This document shows, piece by piece, positions 36,917 through 46,088 of a DNA stretch of 64,000 nucleotides. The stretch comes from SKUL01 sp964487545 (GTDB taxonomy: Bacteria > Bacteroidota > Bacteroidia > Flavobacteriales_D > SKUL01). How positions within the stretch are numbered: the first letter of the stretch is position 1; each line of letters begins with the position of its first letter. The stretch covers positions 59,093 to 123,092 of the forward strand of contig CAZARI010000004.1 in the NCBI GenBank assembly GCA_964487545.1, written 5' to 3'. A program made the translations under genes and the position numbers. The notes under the pieces were generated by a model that saw only the letters and a list, made by a program, of their open reading frames with translations, did no database searches and was not told the DNA's origin.

Positions 36917-36936
36917 ACAACTACCCCGTCACTTCT

Positions 36937-36966
36937 ATTGGCACAAAACTAAAATTCCTAATTTAG
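36937..36966 (+). promoter_or_regulatory. Candidate metK promoter
   Basis: ATTG (36937-36940), an 18-base spacer, then TAATTTAG followed by C (36959-36966), 28 bases before the metK ATG. One mismatch to TAnnTTTG. No SAM riboswitch fold is visible in the 78-base gap. Confidence 0.45.
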
Positions 36967-36994
36967 CGCCTTTCATAAACGATACGTAAAATAC

Positions 36995-38287
36995 ATGCCC
37001 TATTATTTCACCTCTGAGTCCGTTTCCGAAGGACATCCCGATAAAATTGCTGATCAGATATCTGATGCGCTCATTGATCACTTCATCGCATTTGACGAAA
37101 ACTCGAAAGTCGCTTGTGAAACTATGGTCACCACCGGACAAGTAATTGTTGCAGGTGAAGTAAAGTCCAACACCTATCTGGATATTCAGAAGATTGTGCG
37201 CAATGTGATTTCGAAAATCGGATACAACAAAAGCGAGTATATGTTTGATGCCAACTCGTGTGGAATCCTTTCGGCGATTCACGAGCAGAGCGCCGACATC
37301 AATCAAGGCGTTGATAAGCCAAACAAAGAAGATCAGGGTGCCGGAGATCAGGGAATGATGTTTGGCTACGCTTGCCGCGAAACAGACCATTTCATGCCGC
37401 TGGGTATCGAATTAGCCCATACTTTGCTAAAGATTTTGGCTGATATCCGCAAGTCGGGATCGGAAATGCGCTACCTACGACCTGATTCCAAGGCCCAGGT
37501 CACCATTCTATACAGCGACGACCACCAGCCATTGAAAATAGATTCAATTGTTATCTCTACGCAGCACGACGAGTTTGAATTACCAGCAAGCGACCAGCCA
37601 GAAGCCAAATTGAAAGCCGAAAAGCTGATGCAACAAACCATAGAGGATGATATTAAAAAGCACCTAATTCCTAAGGTGGAAAAGGCCCTGCCTCATCGCG
37701 TGCGACAACTTTTCAACTCACCCATCAAATACCACATCAATCCTACAGGAAAATTTGTAATTGGCGGGCCTCACGGTGACACCGGTCTTACTGGTAGAAA
37801 AATCATTGTTGACACTTATGGTGGACGTGGAGCTCACGGTGGCGGTGCATTTTCAGGAAAAGACCCTTCGAAAGTAGACCGTTCGGCGGCCTATGCCACA
37901 CGACACATTGCCAAAAATTTGGTTGCTGCCGACATTTGTGATGAAGTTTTGGTGCAGGTTTCATACGCCATCGGCATAGCCGAGCCAACTGGCATATATG
38001 TAAACACCTACGGAACGGCCAAGGTAGATTTGAACGACGGAGAGATTGCCGAAGTCATTAAGTCTGTGTTTGACATGCGCCCTTATGCCATTGAACAAAG
38101 GCTGAAGTTGCGCAATCCGATTTATGAGGAAACAGCAGCGTATGGACACATGGGTCGAGAACCAGAAATAAAAGAAGTTTCATTTAAAAGTTCAAACGGC
38201 GATGAGGTCACCCGCAAAGTCGAACTCTTTACTTGGGAGAAACTCGATTATGTGGACCGATTGAAATCGGCTTTTAACATCCACTAA
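36995..38287 (+). CDS. metK: S-adenosylmethionine synthetase
   Basis: 430 residues. Makes S-adenosylmethionine from methionine and ATP. The start YYFTSESVSEGHPDKIADQ is the canonical N-terminus, followed by the ATP-binding GAGDQGMMFGYA (about 118), the GGPHGDTGLTGRKIIVDTYGG stretch (about 255-275, phosphate and metal binding) and the GGGAFSGKDPSKVDRSAAY loop. The protein is about 30-40 residues longer than the E. coli enzyme, as in other Bacteroidota. It is convergent with the next gene with only ten bases between stops. Confidence 0.97.
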   Translation: MPYYFTSESVSEGHPDKIADQISDALIDHFIAFDENSKVACETMVTTGQVIVAGEVKSNTYLDIQKIVRNVISKIGYNKSEYMFDANSCGILSAIHEQSADINQGVDKPNKEDQGAGDQGMMFGYACRETDHFMPLGIELAHTLLKILADIRKSGSEMRYLRPDSKAQVTILYSDDHQPLKIDSIVISTQHDEFELPASDQPEAKLKAEKLMQQTIEDDIKKHLIPKVEKALPHRVRQLFNSPIKYHINPTGKFVIGGPHGDTGLTGRKIIVDTYGGRGAHGGGAFSGKDPSKVDRSAAYATRHIAKNLVAADICDEVLVQVSYAIGIAEPTGIYVNTYGTAKVDLNDGEIAEVIKSVFDMRPYAIEQRLKLRNPIYEETAAYGHMGREPEIKEVSFKSSNGDEVTRKVELFTWEKLDYVDRLKSAFNIH

Positions 38288-38297
38288 GCGGCCGCTT

Positions 38298-40448
38298 TCA
38301 ATAGTCGGCATTGGCGGCCCAATTAAGCTTTACCGTTTTTTCATTGAGCGATTTCAGACCGTTATAAAGGGCACTGATGAGATGCGCTTTATCGGGTTCG
38401 ACCTTTTCTGAAATGATATTGTGCATTGCCGTAATCGTGATTTGATTAGACGACGTTTGTTGTACATCAAACATCACTGAGCCAAATCTGTTTTGAAGCG
38501 AAAGGTGCAGCTCCTCTTGATTCTGTAACTCAACACCACGATCGAAATTGATCATGATTCGCACAAAGTCGTTTCCGGTAAAATCAGGGTAAAAAGGCAG
38601 CACCCGCGGTTGGTGGTCAAATTCGGGCCAATGCACAAAATTAAACCAGCCGTTCAGCGGCAGAGCATAATCTGAATTCAAATCCTGTGTTGCGGCTACT
38701 GCAAGCGACACCTCCATGTTGTATTTGCGCCGATAAGGTGCATAAACGCCCGCAAGCGTTTTTTCTGTTTTGGTATAAACCGCTTCTTTTCCCCAAAATA
38801 ATTTTTTGTTGTATAATGGATTAATGCTGCTATCAATCCGTCCAAAGTCATAGAGCGATCGGGTGAGGGTACTGAATTGGCCGGTGAGTTCGGTTTCCAG
38901 TTTGGCTAAAGCCGTATGATCGGTAGTATTTAACACCATTCTCACCTCACTATGGCGATAGTTTTCATCCAGAGCACCGGGCAAGCTGATTACCAAAGGT
39001 TGGAAAGCGGGATCGAAAAACAAATAATCAATATCCACCAGATAAGCTGGTGTCCCGGCCAAATAAAACGGATATTCATTAACCTCGTAGCCAAACTGGT
39101 CTTTTTTCGGGAAATAGAGATTCAGATAATTCTCGTCGGGCACCGCAAAAGAAAAGTCGTTGAAATAAATGTTTGAAGTGTAATTATCGGAGATGGTGCC
39201 GATTCGAGAATCGAGCATATAGGCTGTAAAATACTGAATATCCAGCATGTAAATCAATCGGGCGTAGATGTGATACCGACTGGACTCTCTCATTTCCTTA
39301 TTAGCAACTTGATCACCTACTTTTTCGAGCGACATGTCTTTCCCCTCGTATAATCGGCGATCGTGCAAGAGTGTGAAATCGTTTGCGATCACCGTGTTGA
39401 TTTTGTCAAACCGCAGTGCAGTTCGGTTTTGTGGAATTCCAAGCGTTTCCGTTTCAATAAAGCGCTTAAGTTGGTGCGTTTGCCAGTCGCCACTATTATC
39501 CAGCGCCCGGCTGCGAATACGAAATGCGTTTCTTTCGTGATAGCGAAGCAGGCTGAGTAAATAATGAGCGGTAAACTCCCGTCCGGATTCCGGATGACGG
39601 TAGTTATATCTCGGACTTTTGATATTGATCGAGTAGATCAGGTGAGGCAAATCTTCTGAAGGTCGGATACCTACTTCAGCCACATTTCCTTCTAGGTTCT
39701 GGTTTTTCCAAACCCTGGTGGTCCTTTTAGATTGGGTAAAGACTTTGTCCGGTTCTACACCCGATATTTCGGTTGCCAGATGACGTGGTGTGGTAATCTC
39801 AATGCGTTGTTTCTGCACAGGGTAATTGCGGTTAAAAAATATCCGGTTGGAATTAACAAATGCCCAATTGGATTTGTACGGTACTTCGTATTTGTAATGC
39901 ACCTCAATTTCATCGCCCAGTTGAAGATTGTGTAGGTTGAATGCATACCTGAATTGGGTTTGGGTGCGCTCATTAATCACAATGGTATCGCGCAAAAACT
40001 CGTCACTAAAACCAATTTCCTGCGTTGATTCGTTTGGCAAAATTTTTCTGGCAGCAAAGTGCACCATTTTAACCTCGAGGTAATCTGCCACCAGCGAGTC
40101 GATAGGAAATCTGGCAGGTTTGTTTCTGCCGTCAAAAAAAGGATCGTGTGATTCGGGTATTAAGATCCGGCTAAACGGAAGTTGACCGCTGACCGGCGCC
40201 TGCAGTTTGATACGTTGTTTGCGTTCGAAATAAATGTATATGAAGTCATCTTTCATTCCGCGAACAGAAACATTAAGCTGGTCATCGAGAATTACGGCCC
40301 TGGAATTTTCAAACCGGCTGTCTACAGCAAGCGGCTCAACCTTTTCGTCGGGCCATTGGCTTTTAAAAGTCGGAAGCGGGTGATACTGAGCAAGAGTCTG
40401 GTAAGCAGGGATTAACCATAATAAAAGGAGAATGATTGACTGGTTCAT
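38298..40448 (-). CDS. Secreted DUF3857-like protein with a degenerate transglutaminase-like domain
   Basis: 716 residues from ATG 40448, which gives the signal peptide MNQSIILLLLWLIPAYQTLAQ; an extension to 40532 would overlap der. The region at about 160-290 (YAFNLHNLQLGDEIEVHY, then IEITTPRHL) resembles the beta domain DUF3857. The following region (about 330-480) has the layout of the transglutaminase-like domain that usually follows DUF3857 (ending in the PFYLAGTPAYLVD pattern) but the usual catalytic Cys position lies in SRYHIYARLIYMLD, with no cysteine. The rest is beta-rich. Probably a periplasmic or surface binding protein rather than an enzyme. The family call is from pattern only. 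Confidence 0.6.
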   Translation of the reverse strand: MNQSIILLLLWLIPAYQTLAQYHPLPTFKSQWPDEKVEPLAVDSRFENSRAVILDDQLNVSVRGMKDDFIYIYFERKQRIKLQAPVSGQLPFSRILIPESHDPFFDGRNKPARFPIDSLVADYLEVKMVHFAARKILPNESTQEIGFSDEFLRDTIVINERTQTQFRYAFNLHNLQLGDEIEVHYKYEVPYKSNWAFVNSNRIFFNRNYPVQKQRIEITTPRHLATEISGVEPDKVFTQSKRTTRVWKNQNLEGNVAEVGIRPSEDLPHLIYSINIKSPRYNYRHPESGREFTAHYLLSLLRYHERNAFRIRSRALDNSGDWQTHQLKRFIETETLGIPQNRTALRFDKINTVIANDFTLLHDRRLYEGKDMSLEKVGDQVANKEMRESSRYHIYARLIYMLDIQYFTAYMLDSRIGTISDNYTSNIYFNDFSFAVPDENYLNLYFPKKDQFGYEVNEYPFYLAGTPAYLVDIDYLFFDPAFQPLVISLPGALDENYRHSEVRMVLNTTDHTALAKLETELTGQFSTLTRSLYDFGRIDSSINPLYNKKLFWGKEAVYTKTEKTLAGVYAPYRRKYNMEVSLAVAATQDLNSDYALPLNGWFNFVHWPEFDHQPRVLPFYPDFTGNDFVRIMINFDRGVELQNQEELHLSLQNRFGSVMFDVQQTSSNQITITAMHNIISEKVEPDKAHLISALYNGLKSLNEKTVKLNWAANADY

Positions 40449-40509
40449 TTGGTTGGTTTTGTTGAAATTACAACAAAATCCGTACCGGTCAAGAACAAAA
40501 CCAGCAATA

Positions 40510-41826
40510 TTATTTCTTCCTAAAAAAGACATTTATCGGCACGCCAGTGAGCGGGAAAGCAGCGCGTAGCTTGTTCTCCAGAAACCGTTTGTACGGATCT
40601 TTGACGTATTGGGGCAAGTTGCAGAAGAACGCGAAACTGGGAACACGCGTAGGCAGTTGCATTACGTATTTGATTTTCACGTACTTTCCTTTGTAGGCCG
40701 GCGGTGGATTGTGCTCAATGACTTTGAGCATCACATCGTTTAATTTTGATGTTGGAATACGCTGCTGCCGATTGTGATACACCTCAAGGCCTGCTTCGAG
40801 GGCTTTCAGAACGCGTTGCTTGGTTAGTGCTGATACAAAAAGTATGGGAACATCAGTGAACGGTGCAATTCTTTCTTTTATCTGGGCTTCAATTTTTTTG
40901 GTCGTACTGTGGTCTTTTTCTATTAAGTCCCATTTATTGACAAGAATAACCAACCCCTTTTTATTGCGTTGAATTACCGACAAAATATTCAGATCCTGGC
41001 TTTGGACACCTTCTGAAGCGTCGATCATTAGAAAGCAAACATCACTATTTTCTATGGCGCGTATGGAACGGATGACGGAGTAAAACTCAAGGTCTTCGTG
41101 CACCTTTCCTTTTTTGCGGATACCCGCCGTATCCATCAACATAAAGTCGAAGCCAAATGATTGGTATCGCGCACCAATGGTATCGCGGGTTGTTCCGGCC
41201 ACGTCGGTCACAATATTGCGTTCTTCGCCAGTAAGTGCATTAATCAGTGAAGACTTTCCAACGTTGGGTTTTCCGACAACGGCAAACCGCGGCAGTTCAT
41301 CCTCTTCGTTATTTTCTTCCTCCTGGCTGGGTAAAATCCGCACCAGCTCATCCAATAACTCGCCCGTTCCGCTTCCATTGGCTGCCGAAATTCCGTACAC
41401 TTCTCCTAATCCGAGTTTATAGAATTCGGCTGTGTAAGATGTTTTATCGGGTGAATCGATTTTATTGCAAACCAACAACACCGGTTTTCCTGCACGTCGG
41501 AGCATATTGGCAACCACTTCGTCTAGGTCAGTTACGCCCGTTTGCCAGTCAACCAGAAACAAGATAACAGAAGCCTCTTCAATGGCCAGCTCTACTTGAC
41601 GTTTAATGGCCTGTTCAAAGACATCGTCGGAGTTGATGGTATAGCCACCAGTATCGATCACCGAAAATGTTCGTCCCACCCACTCTGCTTTTCCGTAGTG
41701 TCTGTCACGGGTAACGCCGCTGGTTGGATCAACAATAGCATCGCGGCTTTCGGTGAGCCGATTAAAAAAAGTGGATTTTCCGACGTTGGGCCTGCCAACT
41801 ATTGCAACCATGTTTCCCATCTTCAA
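40510..41826 (-). CDS. der: Ribosome biogenesis GTPase Der (EngA)
   Basis: 438 residues. Two tandem GTPase domains (P-loops GRPNVGKST near residue 10 and GKPNVGKSS near residue 186; NKID and NKWD base-recognition motifs) and a C-terminal KH-like domain. Der is essential for 50S subunit assembly. It begins directly at the base after the era stop, so era and der form one transcript. Length and motif order are normal. Confidence 0.97.
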   Translation of the reverse strand: MKMGNMVAIVGRPNVGKSTFFNRLTESRDAIVDPTSGVTRDRHYGKAEWVGRTFSVIDTGGYTINSDDVFEQAIKRQVELAIEEASVILFLVDWQTGVTDLDEVVANMLRRAGKPVLLVCNKIDSPDKTSYTAEFYKLGLGEVYGISAANGSGTGELLDELVRILPSQEEENNEEDELPRFAVVGKPNVGKSSLINALTGEERNIVTDVAGTTRDTIGARYQSFGFDFMLMDTAGIRKKGKVHEDLEFYSVIRSIRAIENSDVCFLMIDASEGVQSQDLNILSVIQRNKKGLVILVNKWDLIEKDHSTTKKIEAQIKERIAPFTDVPILFVSALTKQRVLKALEAGLEVYHNRQQRIPTSKLNDVMLKVIEHNPPPAYKGKYVKIKYVMQLPTRVPSFAFFCNLPQYVKDPYKRFLENKLRAAFPLTGVPINVFFRKK

Positions 41827-42705
41827 CTACCGATATCCGTATTTATCCAACTTCCGATCCTGGTCTCTCCAGTTCTCGTCAACTTTGACATACAATTCAA
41901 GAAAGACCTTTTGATCCAGAAATTTCTCCATGTCTTTTCGCGCGGCAGTGCCCACTTTCTTTAACTGCTGTCCTTGGTGGCCGATAAGGATTCCTTTTTG
42001 CGATTTTCTTTCAACATATATCACCGCGCGAATCCTAATAATATCCGGTTCCTCCTGAAACGATTCAATTTCAACCTGACTGGAATACGGTATTTCCTTT
42101 TGGTAGTTGAGTAATATTTTTTCGCGGATGATTTCGGCCACAAAAAAACGAACCGGCCGATCGGACAACTCTTCCTTATCGTAGTAGGGCGGCCCTTCTG
42201 GCAACAACGAAACGATTTGTTCCATTACGGCCTCCAGATTAAAACGGTGCAATGCCGATACCGGAATGACCGTTGCCTTTGGCGATTGCTGTTGAATAAT
42301 ATCCATTACTTCTGCCACCTCTTCCTGGGTCAGTAAATCGACCTTATTGAGCAGCACCAATAACGGAACCTCGAGTTTATTCAACCTGTCGAGCAACTGT
42401 TCATCAATCTTACCGCGCTCACCTGCATCAGAAATGTAAATCATGACATCGGCGTCAGCAAACGCAGATTCCACAAAGCGCATCATTCTCTCCTGCATTC
42501 CATATGCAGGCTGCAAAACTCCAGGAGTATCGGAAAACACGATCTGGTATTCCGGTTCATTCAGGATTCCAATAATTCGATGGCGCGTAGTTTGGGCCTT
42601 CGGGGTAATTATTGAGAGCTGCTCGCCGATTATGGCGTTCATCAAGGTAGACTTGCCGACATTTGGTTTTCCAATAATATTGACAAATCCTGCCTTGTGT
42701 TTCAT
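41827..42705 (-). CDS. era: GTPase Era
   Basis: 292 residues from ATG 42705, giving the normal N-terminus MKHKAGFVNIIGKPNVGKST; a longer frame to 42822 would cross the initiator tRNA and is rejected. GTPase motifs: P-loop (12-20), DTPG (about 60), NKVD (about 122). The C-terminal KH domain has GILIGHQGQQLKKVG. Era binds the 3' end of 16S rRNA in 30S maturation. Followed without a gap by der. Confidence 0.96.
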   Translation of the reverse strand: MKHKAGFVNIIGKPNVGKSTLMNAIIGEQLSIITPKAQTTRHRIIGILNEPEYQIVFSDTPGVLQPAYGMQERMMRFVESAFADADVMIYISDAGERGKIDEQLLDRLNKLEVPLLVLLNKVDLLTQEEVAEVMDIIQQQSPKATVIPVSALHRFNLEAVMEQIVSLLPEGPPYYDKEELSDRPVRFFVAEIIREKILLNYQKEIPYSSQVEIESFQEEPDIIRIRAVIYVERKSQKGILIGHQGQQLKKVGTAARKDMEKFLDQKVFLELYVKVDENWRDQDRKLDKYGYR

Positions 42706-42716
42706 TTCCCCGAAAA

Positions 42717-42748
42717 TTTGGAATACAAAGAAACAAAATATATATTTG
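42717..42748 (+). promoter_or_regulatory. Promoter of the initiator tRNA
   Basis: TTTG (42717-42720), exactly 20 bases, then TATATTTG (42741-42748): a full match to the Bacteroidota promoter consensus at the expected spacing, 38 bases before the tRNA 5' end. It lies just outside the era start on the other strand. Confidence 0.82.
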
Positions 42749-42786
42749 CACTCCCATTCCGAAAGCGGATTAAATGGAAAAGATAT

Positions 42787-42859
<73 letters not shown>

Positions 42860-42866
42860 CTAATGA

Positions 42867-42902
42867 AGAGGTTGTCAAATTTTGGCAGCCTCTTTTTTTT
42901 TT
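42867..42902 (+). terminator. Intrinsic terminator after initiator tRNA
   Basis: Stem GAGGTTGTC / GGCAGCCTC (with G-U pairs) and a run of ten T, eight bases after the tRNA. It lies just before the GIY-YIG start codon, so that gene needs its own promoter or read-through. Confidence 0.85.
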
Positions 42903-42913
42903 AATCCATTGGC

Positions 42914-43177
42914 ATGTACTATTTCTATGCTCTGTATTCACTTAAAGATGGTAGCCTGTATAAAGGAACCTCCAGTGATCCGACAAAAAGATTCACCCGA
43001 CACCATTCCCGTGGCGATAAAAGTACTGCTCACAGAAAACCATTGCTGCTCATCCTCCTTGAGGAATTCCCTGATAAAAACCAAGCACTAAAGCAGGAAA
43101 GGTGGAACGGTTTTGAAAAAGAGAGCTTGTTGCTAAAGGGATGTTGTCGCCCGCTGTTATTTACTGCAGTGATATAA
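42914..43177 (+). CDS. GIY-YIG nuclease-superfamily small protein
   Basis: 87 residues. YYFYALYSLKDGSLYKG matches the GIY-YIG core (the YIG part reads YKG), followed by the Arg/His helix PTKRFTRHHSRG and a Glu in KQERWNG, as in the YhbQ/UPF0213 stand-alone branch. These small proteins are presumed nucleases in DNA repair or competence-related processes, without clear biochemistry for most. It sits between the initiator tRNA terminator and the convergent ABC-F gene. I see no promoter consensus before it. Gene confidence is high; function low. Confidence 0.78.
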   Translation: MYYFYALYSLKDGSLYKGTSSDPTKRFTRHHSRGDKSTAHRKPLLLILLEEFPDKNQALKQERWNGFEKESLLLKGCCRPLLFTAVI

Positions 43178-43201
43178 TATTCTCGGGCAATAGCCTGTAT
43201 C

Positions 43202-45145
43202 TTACATTTCGGCCAACAATTGCTCAAACTTTTCGGCTTCCAGAGCTAACTGCTCCCATTCGCTTTCTGATTTGGCCAACTTCTCCTTATGTACTGAAAT
43301 CTCGTTGAACTTTTTTTTCACGGATTCCTGATCACTAAAATCCAGACTGGCGCTTTCTTCGTTCAGTCGGGTAATTTCAATTTCAAATTTCTTGATTTCT
43401 TCTTCTAGCTTCGCCACTTTTGATTTTACCCGTCGCAGATCTTTTTCTATCTGACGGCGCTTTGTTTGTTTTGCCGGTCCTTCAGAATCTCTGCTATTCC
43501 TTACCTCCTTCCGGGCAACTTGTTCAAATTGGGCAATATTTGCCGCATTCCGTTGAGCGAGAAAGGTGCTGATATCCTCATAATGGATTTTTAATCCGCC
43601 CGATTGTATTTCGAAAAGTTTATCTGTCATCCCTTCCAAAAACTGTCGGTCGTGCGATACAATCAGCAAGGTGCCCTGATAATTCATCAGCGCCTGTTTC
43701 AGAATCTGTTTACTATCGATATCAAGGTGATTTGTTGGCTCATCCATAATGAGCGTATTGTATGGTTTGAGCATCAATCTACACAATGCCAGTCGTGATT
43801 TTTCGCCTCCGCTCAGCACTTTCACCTTCTTATAAATATCATCTCCACGAAAAAGGAAGGTGCCGAGAAGTGACCTAACCCGGGTGCGCATATCTCCTGT
43901 TGCTTCCTGATCGATAACTTCAAAAACCGTTAGGTCATCCTCTAGCGTTGAAGTTTGGTGTTGGGCAAAATACCCGAGATTTACGTTATGTCCAAGTTCA
44001 ACTTTTCCTTGGGCCGACTCCTCACCTACCAGTATTCGCAGTAAGGTGGTCTTTCCTATACCATTTTTACCAATTAGTGCGATTTTCTCTCCGCGTTCAA
44101 TTTCAATATCAACTCCGCTAAAAAGGTGCTTTTCACCAAAAGATTTGGCTAATCCCACCGCTTTTACCGGTAGTTTTCCCGATCGAGCCACTTCTCCAAA
44201 GTTCAAGTTCAATGATTGTAACTGGTCGTCATCAACTTCTACCTTTTCCAGTTTATCGAGCTTTTTAATCAGCGATTGGGCAAATGAGGCCTTACTGGCT
44301 TTAGCGCGAAATTTATTGATGAGTTGTTCGGTATCCTTTATGTATTTCTCTTGATTTTTCGCATCCTGCATTTGCTTTTCAAGAATAATTTCGCGCTGCT
44401 CTAGATAACCGGTGTAATTGGCGTTATAATCGCGAATCCGGCCGTAGACTATTTCGATCGTTCTGTTGGTTACCGCATCTAGAAAAGCCACGTCGTGCGA
44501 AATGAGAATGATGGAACCACTATAAGTTTTGAGAAATTGTTCGAGCCATTGAATGGATTCGATATCGAGGTGATTCGTTGGTTCGTCGAGCAACAGCAGG
44601 TCGGGTTCGGTAAGCAGAATTTTGGCCAGTTCCACTCTCATTTTCCAGCCCCCGCTAAATTCGCTTAATGGTCGTTCAAAATCATTGCGTTCGAAACCGA
44701 GGCCCAGCAAAATTTTTTCGATACGCTCTTCGGATGCTCCTGCTCCTATCATCTGGTATCGGTGATTGAGGGCGTTAAACTCATCCAGAAGCTCCGACAG
44801 AACATCCATGTCTTCTATTCCTCGGTCGAATTGCGCTTGAATTTCATCAATTCTAACGGTGAGCTTTCGCTGTTCTACCAATGCACCTGCCACCTCTTCA
44901 AAGATGGGTTTTGCAGAGAAGTGATTGATCTCTTGCGGCAAATATCCAATGGTATGGTCTTTAGGTTTTGCTACCTCTCCAGCGTCGGGGGATATCTCAC
45001 CTGCAATTACTTTCAGCATCGTTGACTTTCCAGCCCCGTTGCGACCAACGAGTCCAATTCGATCTAGCTCATTTACCTGATACGAGATTTCATCGAAGAT
45101 CGGTCTATCGGCAAAATGCAGGGTAATATTGGCTATGTTGATCAC
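43202..45145 (-). CDS. ABC-F family ATPase (Uup-like)
   Basis: 647 residues. Two ABC domains with no membrane segments: Walker A GLVGRNGAGKST (about 33) and ALIGKNGIGKTT (about 358); signatures LSEFSGGWKMR and LSGGEKSRL; Walker B LLLLDEPTNHLD and LIMDEPTNHLD. Between them is the P-site tRNA interaction motif linker rich in Lys/Glu (about 240-300). The last 90 residues form a charged coiled coil like the Uup C-terminal domain. ABC-F proteins act on ribosomes or, for Uup, in tolerance of DNA junctions. It follows the gldN terminator and has its own start 20 bases beyond it. Confidence 0.9.
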   Translation of the reverse strand: MINIANITLHFADRPIFDEISYQVNELDRIGLVGRNGAGKSTMLKVIAGEISPDAGEVAKPKDHTIGYLPQEINHFSAKPIFEEVAGALVEQRKLTVRIDEIQAQFDRGIEDMDVLSELLDEFNALNHRYQMIGAGASEERIEKILLGLGFERNDFERPLSEFSGGWKMRVELAKILLTEPDLLLLDEPTNHLDIESIQWLEQFLKTYSGSIILISHDVAFLDAVTNRTIEIVYGRIRDYNANYTGYLEQREIILEKQMQDAKNQEKYIKDTEQLINKFRAKASKASFAQSLIKKLDKLEKVEVDDDQLQSLNLNFGEVARSGKLPVKAVGLAKSFGEKHLFSGVDIEIERGEKIALIGKNGIGKTTLLRILVGEESAQGKVELGHNVNLGYFAQHQTSTLEDDLTVFEVIDQEATGDMRTRVRSLLGTFLFRGDDIYKKVKVLSGGEKSRLALCRLMLKPYNTLIMDEPTNHLDIDSKQILKQALMNYQGTLLIVSHDRQFLEGMTDKLFEIQSGGLKIHYEDISTFLAQRNAANIAQFEQVARKEVRNSRDSEGPAKQTKRRQIEKDLRRVKSKVAKLEEEIKKFEIEITRLNEESASLDFSDQESVKKKFNEISVHKEKLAKSESEWEQLALEAEKFEQLLAEM

Positions 45146-45164
45146 AGGCGAAAATTTATTTTAC

Positions 45165-45195
45165 CAAAGAAAAAGCGCCGGTTTCGGCGCTTTTT
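45165..45195 (-). terminator. Intrinsic terminator after gldN
   Basis: Perfect stem AAAAAGCGCCG / CGGCGCTTTTT with a four-base loop, between the gldN stop and the ABC-F start. It ends the T9SS core operon. Confidence 0.92.
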
Positions 45196-45220
45196 CATAT
45201 TTCTAATTAATTGACTCACT

Positions 45221-46078
45221 TTAAAAACTCCACAAGTCGTGCTCAAGTAGGAAAATCTCCTCTCTGATTCTTTCAGATTCCAGCAGCGCATCGATTCCGG
45301 TGGCGTATTCCACAATACTTCGATCGTATACGTTTTGCTCCTTGTAGATATAGCTTGCAAATTGACGTTTTACAAAGATATCATCAAATGAGCGTCGCTC
45401 AGCATCATTCAGCCTGTTGTACACATCCCATTCGGAAAACACATACCTGCATTCTGGAAAATACAGCCAGAAGAGGGTACGATACGCTCCTGTCCTTTCG
45501 CCATCGGCGGTTAATGCGGGAATTTGCGGTGAAAGGCCGATAATGCGTACGTACATTTCTGAACGTTGCTTGTCGAAGTACCAATCTTCTTTGATCAGGT
45601 AGCGTTCGATCTGATCTGGAGTGATATCGTTGGGCTGAACGACCATGATTTGTTCGTTCATATTATCCGGATCGTCTACAAACATCGTATCTGTAGATGA
45701 CAGGATTTGCTCAACTTCAGAGATCAACATCGGTACATTGAATTCATCGTCGAGGGTCACTCCTGGATCATAGGCTGTGATGGAACCGTCAACAATTAAA
45801 GCGTCACGAATCACCTGAAACAGACTTTTTCGGTTATTAATCTCCCGGTGGGGGAAAAACAGCGGATGATTAATCTTTTGCTTGAGATCAATCGCTCTCC
45901 ATACTCGCGTTGACCACATTACATCCGCTTCTCGCAAATGCGGATATTGAATAATTTTTTTGGTTTTGGTATGTTCCCGGATGTATGCCCCGTCAAGGAC
46001 GGTTTGGGCAGTAGCCTTTTCTATGAAAAAACCAAAACCAATAAAAAAAGCTACAAAGAGTAATGCCGCGTTTTTCAT
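45221..46078 (-). CDS. gldN: T9SS ring protein GldN (PorN)
   Basis: 285 residues from ATG 46078, giving the signal peptide MKNAALLFVAFFIGFGFFIEKATAQ; the frame extends to 46135 into gldM without a signal. Family features: TKKIIQYPHLREADVMWSTR near the N-terminus, EDWYFDKQRSEMYVRIIGLSP in the middle, and the LFWLYFPECRYVFSEWDVYN region. GldN/PorN forms the periplasmic ring with the lipoprotein GldK/PorK beneath the outer membrane. Last gene of the operon, ten bases after gldM and before a strong terminator. Confidence 0.96.
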   Translation of the reverse strand: MKNAALLFVAFFIGFGFFIEKATAQTVLDGAYIREHTKTKKIIQYPHLREADVMWSTRVWRAIDLKQKINHPLFFPHREINNRKSLFQVIRDALIVDGSITAYDPGVTLDDEFNVPMLISEVEQILSSTDTMFVDDPDNMNEQIMVVQPNDITPDQIERYLIKEDWYFDKQRSEMYVRIIGLSPQIPALTADGERTGAYRTLFWLYFPECRYVFSEWDVYNRLNDAERRSFDDIFVKRQFASYIYKEQNVYDRSIVEYATGIDALLESERIREEIFLLEHDLWSF

Positions 46079-46088
46079 ATCGCTTGTT

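Noticed and set aside
36917..36994. SAM riboswitch before metK
   Set aside because: The 78-base gap has no paired structure or conserved core of any SAM riboswitch class I can recognise.
38288..38295. GCGGCCGC palindrome between metK and the next stop
   Set aside because: A short GC palindrome with no T run; not a terminator and too short to call an operator.
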